A stretch of DNA of 8,983 nt. Origin: Deltaproteobacteria bacterium (GTDB lineage Bacteria; Myxococcota; Polyangia; Polyangiales; B10-G4). Under the pieces are notes generated by a model. The model ran no database searches, had not been told where the DNA came from, and saw only the letters and a program-made list of their open reading frames with translations. A program made the translations under genes and the position numbers. Location: positions 1 to 8,983 of the forward strand of contig JAFDCW010000116.1 of assembly GCA_019312705.1 (NCBI GenBank), given 5' to 3'. This document shows, in pieces, positions 6,598 to 8,983 of this stretch (position 1 is its first letter; every line of letters begins with the position of its first letter).

Positions 6598-7199
6598 CCG
6601 CGCGGGCCCTCCTTGGACTCCTTGGACTCCTCGGACTCGTCGGACTCCTTGCTTTGCCCATGGGGTGCGACGACGGCCCCGCGGCCCCGGCGCCGAGTCG
6701 CGTCATCGCAGTGGCCGCCGATCCCCACGCCGGCCCCAACATCGAAGAGTTCTGCGACACCTCGGGCGCCGGACCGGAAGCGGTCGCGATGACCTTTCCA
6801 GAGCTCACCAGCGCGGCGCCGGCGGCAGCCTCGGGCGCCCGCTGGGTGAACGTCTGGGCGACCTGGTGCGCGCCGTGCGTCGAGGAGATCCCCCGCCTGC
6901 TCGAGTTTCAGAACCGCCTCGCCGAGGAGGGCAGCGGCGTCGAACTGGTTTTCCTGTCGGCGGACCGCGATGACGAAGCGGTGACCGCGTTCCGAGAAGA
7001 GCACCCGTCGACACCCGAGGGCCCCCGACTCGCCGACCCCGAGGCCCTCCCGGCCTGGGCCACGAGCATCGGTCTCGACGAAGGAGCCACTCTCCCGATA
7101 CACGTCTTCGTCGACGCCGGCGGCCGCGCTCAGTGCGCACGCACGGGCGGCGTCGACGACGACGACTACGACGTCATCAAGGCGATCGTCGCGCTGTAG
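6576..7199 (+). CDS. TlpA/ResA-type thioredoxin-fold lipoprotein
   Basis: A membrane-anchored periplasmic thiol-disulfide oxidoreductase, last gene of the operon. I place the start at GTG 6576, which overlaps the OmpA-like gene by 22 bases and has AGGAG at 6559-6563, 12 bases upstream. This gives 207 residues with a proper lipoprotein leader: a short n-region with Arg, a Leu/Gly-rich hydrophobic core, and lipobox LPMGC (Cys at about residue 30). An ATG at 6660 would remove the leader. The thioredoxin domain has the classic TlpA active site in WVNVWATWCAPC followed by VEEIP, and a Leu-Pro before IHVFVD that fits the cis-Pro position. The family reduces periplasmic thiols, for example in cytochrome c maturation or copper-site assembly; the substrate here cannot be told. 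Pairing with VKOR-DsbA suggests opposing or relay roles in envelope thiol chemistry. The leader is built from a 9-base tandem repeat. Confidence 0.85.
   Translation: MDRLHFVTARALLGLLGLLGLVGLLALPMGCDDGPAAPAPSRVIAVAADPHAGPNIEEFCDTSGAGPEAVAMTFPELTSAAPAAASGARWVNVWATWCAPCVEEIPRLLEFQNRLAEEGSGVELVFLSADRDDEAVTAFREEHPSTPEGPRLADPEALPAWATSIGLDEGATLPIHVFVDAGGRAQCARTGGVDDDDYDVIKAIVAL
6611..6651 (+). repeat. 9-base tandem repeat encoding the TlpA leader core
   Basis: Four contiguous 9-base units, CCTTGGACT, CCTTGGACT, CCTCGGACT and CGTCGGACT (6611-6646), are followed by a partial fifth (CCTTG). In frame they encode the Leu-Leu-Gly / Leu-Val-Gly hydrophobic core of the TlpA-like signal peptide. The unit length is a multiple of three, so gain or loss of copies would change leader length without shifting the frame. 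Confidence 0.75.
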
Positions 7200-7211
7200 T
7201 GTTAACAAGAA

Positions 7212-7286
7212 GGCGCCACGGCAGGCGGCCCGAGGCGACAGCGCGACGAAGTCGTGCAGAGCCGGCAGTCCGCCTCCCGTGGCGCC
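7212..7286. repeat. 75-bp palindromic element: 17-base arms (one mismatch) with a nested hairpin
   Basis: GGCGCCACGGCAGGCGG (7212-7228) is complementary to CCGCCTCCCGTGGCGCC (7270-7286) at 16 of 17 positions; the only mismatch is C7222 against C7276. The 41-base interior contains a second stem, GCGCGAC (7241-7247) with GTCGTGC (7251-7257), one G-U pair and a GAA loop. It begins 13 bases after the TlpA-like stop, so it may end that transcript or protect its 3' end, but no T-tract follows. Its size and nested shape also resemble REP- or MITE-type dispersed palindromes. No copy is present elsewhere in the window. Confidence 0.7.
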
Positions 7287-7293
7287 GGTAGTA

Positions 7294-7307
7294 CGTTCGT
7301 TCGTTCG
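7294..7307 (+). repeat. Short CGTT microsatellite
   Basis: Three CGTT units plus CG lie between the palindrome and the acyltransferase gene, 41 bases before its ATG. It is short and possibly incidental, though it sits in the presumed promoter region, where copy change could alter spacing. I see no convincing -35/-10 pair in this spacer. Confidence 0.4.
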
Positions 7308-7347
7308 CGTATCCAGAGGGCCACGTCCGTAGTAGCGTCCCTGCCCG

Positions 7348-8313
7348 ATGCTCGACCTCGCGCTCTACGACCGCGTCCATATCAGCGCCAGGCCTCCCGC
7401 CCAGAGGCTGCTCGCCGAGCTCTTTCTGCGCTTCGATTACCGAAAGGTCGACCTCGTGGTCGAGGGCCTCGAGAACCTGCCGAACCGTCCGGTCATCTTC
7501 GCGATGAACCATACAGACAACTACAACTACTGGCCCTTCCAATACTCCCTGCACAAGCACGGCACCTACATGGCAACGTGGGTAAAGGGAAAGAACTACG
7601 AGAACTCCGCTATCTCGACGTTCATGCAGTGGACCAACAACATCCCCATCGCATCACGGGGCTACGTCATCACCCGCGACTTCCTCAACGTCATGGGCCG
7701 GAGGCCGGCGCCGGACGAGTACCGAGCGCTCCGCGACGCGACAGACAATCTCGGCGAGATCGACTGCGCCGCTGTGCCACGCACCATCCTCACGGAGGGA
7801 CGGGACATTCTCGGCCACCGCTTCGACCCCAAGGGGGAACGCTACGTCGAGGCGATCGACGCGGTGATGAAAAAGCTCATGGGCCGCTTCGTCGAGCTCA
7901 ACGAACGCGCCCTCGCCCTCGGCTCGAACCTGCTGGTCTTCCCCGAGGGCACCCGATCGATTCGCCTCTCCCGGGGACACACCGGCCTGGCCCAGATGGC
8001 GCTGCACCTGAACGCACCGATCGTGCCCGTCGGGTGCAACGGCAGCGACCTCGTCTACACGAGCCGGTCGGTCCTCACCAAGCCGGGCCGCATCGTGTAC
8101 CGCATCGGCGAAGCGATGAGCGACTGGAGCGAACTCGCCCCGAAAGAGCCCTTCGTACCCTTCACGCGCGAGGCCGAAACTAAACACCGCGGGGCGTTTC
8201 AGGCCATCGTCGACCGCGTCATGGAGCGCATCAACGACCTCGTCGACGAGCGCCACAAGTCCCAAGCCGACCGAGCGTCGGACGGAAGCAGCGGGACCGA
8301 CCGCTTCATGTGA
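7348..8313 (+). CDS. PlsC-type (1-acylglycerol-3-phosphate acyltransferase-like) lipid acyltransferase
   Basis: A 321-residue member of the glycerolipid acyltransferase superfamily, which transfers acyl chains from acyl-CoA or acyl-ACP to lysophospholipid-type acceptors at the inner membrane. Blocks in order: block I Asn54-His55 in MNHTDNYNYWP; block II-like IPIASRGYV (Arg104); block III FPEGTRS (198-204); block IV VPVGCNGSD (226-234). The usual His-x4-Asp catalytic pair reads His55-x4-Asn60 here, with an Asp at His+2 (Asp57) that might serve instead. About 90 residues separate blocks II and III, much more than in short PlsC proteins, and include a charged helix-like segment (about 165-190). 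No strong transmembrane segment is evident, so membrane contact is probably peripheral. The ATG has no clear Shine-Dalgarno sequence. It is separated from the TlpA-like gene by 148 bases holding a large palindrome, so it is probably its own transcript. The acceptor substrate is unknown. Confidence 0.8.
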   Translation: MLDLALYDRVHISARPPAQRLLAELFLRFDYRKVDLVVEGLENLPNRPVIFAMNHTDNYNYWPFQYSLHKHGTYMATWVKGKNYENSAISTFMQWTNNIPIASRGYVITRDFLNVMGRRPAPDEYRALRDATDNLGEIDCAAVPRTILTEGRDILGHRFDPKGERYVEAIDAVMKKLMGRFVELNERALALGSNLLVFPEGTRSIRLSRGHTGLAQMALHLNAPIVPVGCNGSDLVYTSRSVLTKPGRIVYRIGEAMSDWSELAPKEPFVPFTREAETKHRGAFQAIVDRVMERINDLVDERHKSQADRASDGSSGTDRFM

Positions 8314-8314
8314 A

Positions 8315-8983
8315 CTAGGGCCCGCAGAGCGTGGTGCTGAAGGTGGTCAGAAAGCCGAACTCGTTGACGGCATAGATGACGTCGCCGACGAGACGCACAC
8401 CGTAGACCGGCGCGGCTACCGGGGCCTCGTCGATGAGAACCGGCGCCCCCCCGCCGCTCCGGTCATAGAGCTGCACCGTGCCACTGGAGCCACCGTCGGT
8501 GCCCACGGCGAGGCGCCCGCCCTCACCGTCGATCGCACGATAGCCCCGAAAGCCGACCCGTTCGGTCATGCCGGTGGGCGTCAGGGCGGCGGCTGTGGCG
8601 GTGAAGAGGAAGACTTGGCCCGTGAACAGGTCGGCGGAGTAGACCGCACCCCCGGCGCCCCATACCTCATAGGCTCGGGTGCCGGCGGACATCGAGTCGA
8701 CGAGGGTTGGTGAGCCCGGGGAGGCGACGTCGACGACGTTGAGCCGAACATTCGACGCCAAGTACACCAGGGACCCGTCGATGTGTAGATCCTGACTCTC
8801 GCCAGTGAGGGGAAGATTGGTCACCACGGCGGGCGCGGATGGCGTGCTCACGTCGACGACGATCAGCCCCTGGTTGTGGTTGGCGACGTAGGCGGTCGTC
8901 CCGGCCACTTGCACCATCCAACTCTCGGAGGGCAAATCGACACCGCCGACGAAGGCGGGCGCATCAATATCTGAGACGTCGAC
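8315..8983 (-). CDS. C-terminal part of an LVIVD-repeat beta-propeller protein (runs off the window)
   Basis: The frame is open from the window edge (8983) to TAG at 8315-8317, giving 222 residues of the C-terminus. Repeats of about 40 residues carry the LVIVD pattern: VDVSDIDAPAFVGG at the edge, then LIVVDVSTPSAPAVV and LNVVDVASPGSPTLV, each preceded by a strand such as TAYVAN or LVYLASN. Later blades are more divergent. Such repeats form surface or periplasmic beta-propellers, usually in secreted or outer-membrane-associated proteins of unknown function. A TTG at 8935 could be read as a start, but the repeat continues upstream of it without a stop, so the gene begins outside the window. The stop codon is one base from the acyltransferase stop on the other strand. 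Confidence 0.75.
   Translation of the reverse strand, partial: VDVSDIDAPAFVGGVDLPSESWMVQVAGTTAYVANHNQGLIVVDVSTPSAPAVVTNLPLTGESQDLHIDGSLVYLASNVRLNVVDVASPGSPTLVDSMSAGTRAYEVWGAGGAVYSADLFTGQVFLFTATAAALTPTGMTERVGFRGYRAIDGEGGRLAVGTDGGSSGTVQLYDRSGGGAPVLIDEAPVAAPVYGVRLVGDVIYAVNEFGFLTTFSTTLCGP

Noticed and set aside
7212..7286. Palindrome as a CRISPR repeat or tRNA
   Set aside because: Only one copy with no spacer array, and the fold is a long nested stem rather than a cloverleaf.
7177..7560. 127-codon minus-strand frame over the palindrome and acyltransferase start
   Set aside because: It is antisense to the acyltransferase and crosses the palindromic spacer; no domain or start signal supports it.
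8315..8935. TTG 8935 as start of the LVIVD gene
   Set aside because: The frame and the LVIVD repeat continue without a stop to the window edge, so the gene is partial rather than starting there.

Overview
The window is GC-rich, tightly packed DNA from a Gram-negative bacterium. Lipoproteins, Tat leaders, an OmpA-like protein and a VKOR-DsbA fusion with a long Ala/Glu/Pro tail together suggest a myxobacterium-like (Myxococcota / former Deltaproteobacteria) host. That placement is inference from style; there is no marker gene here.

Layout. (1) 1-558 (+): a small lipoprotein of unknown function that may begin before the window. (2) 616-3791 (-): a two-gene operon read leftwards, with a Rieske iron-sulfur subunit first and a large molybdopterin oxidoreductase second, overlapping as ATGA. 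The pair matches the arsenite oxidase (AioBA) architecture; the related iodate reductase (IdrAB) is the main alternative. A textbook sigma-54 -24/-12 element lies just upstream of the Rieske gene. (3) 3792-4309: a divergent intergenic region of about 0.5 kb with no convincing gene. It holds the sigma-54 promoter, a candidate enhancer palindrome, and a sigma-70-like promoter for the rightward operon. (4) 4310-7199 (+): a three-gene envelope thiol-redox operon. It encodes a VKOR-DsbA fusion (disulfide generation), a Cys-rich OmpA-like anchored protein, and a TlpA-type thioredoxin lipoprotein; the genes overlap by 4 and 22 bases. (5) 7200-7347: a spacer containing a large, nearly perfect palindromic element. 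(6) 7348-8313 (+): a PlsC-type acyltransferase. (7) 8315-8983 (-): the C-terminal part of an LVIVD-repeat beta-propeller protein running off the window; its stop codon lies one base from that of the acyltransferase.

How it fits together. The Rieske/Mo enzyme would be exported folded by Tat and act in the periplasm, moving electrons between its substrate and a soluble carrier not encoded here. The neighbouring thiol operon also serves the periplasm: VKOR would pass electrons from DsbA to quinone, and TlpA would reduce or relay thiols. No sequence evidence ties the two operons functionally. The most notable points are the separate Tat leader (with a possible lipobox) on the catalytic subunit, a non-canonical Rieske loop, an apparent Glu-to-Ser change in the putative arsenite pocket, the sigma-54 promoter, and the 75-bp palindrome.
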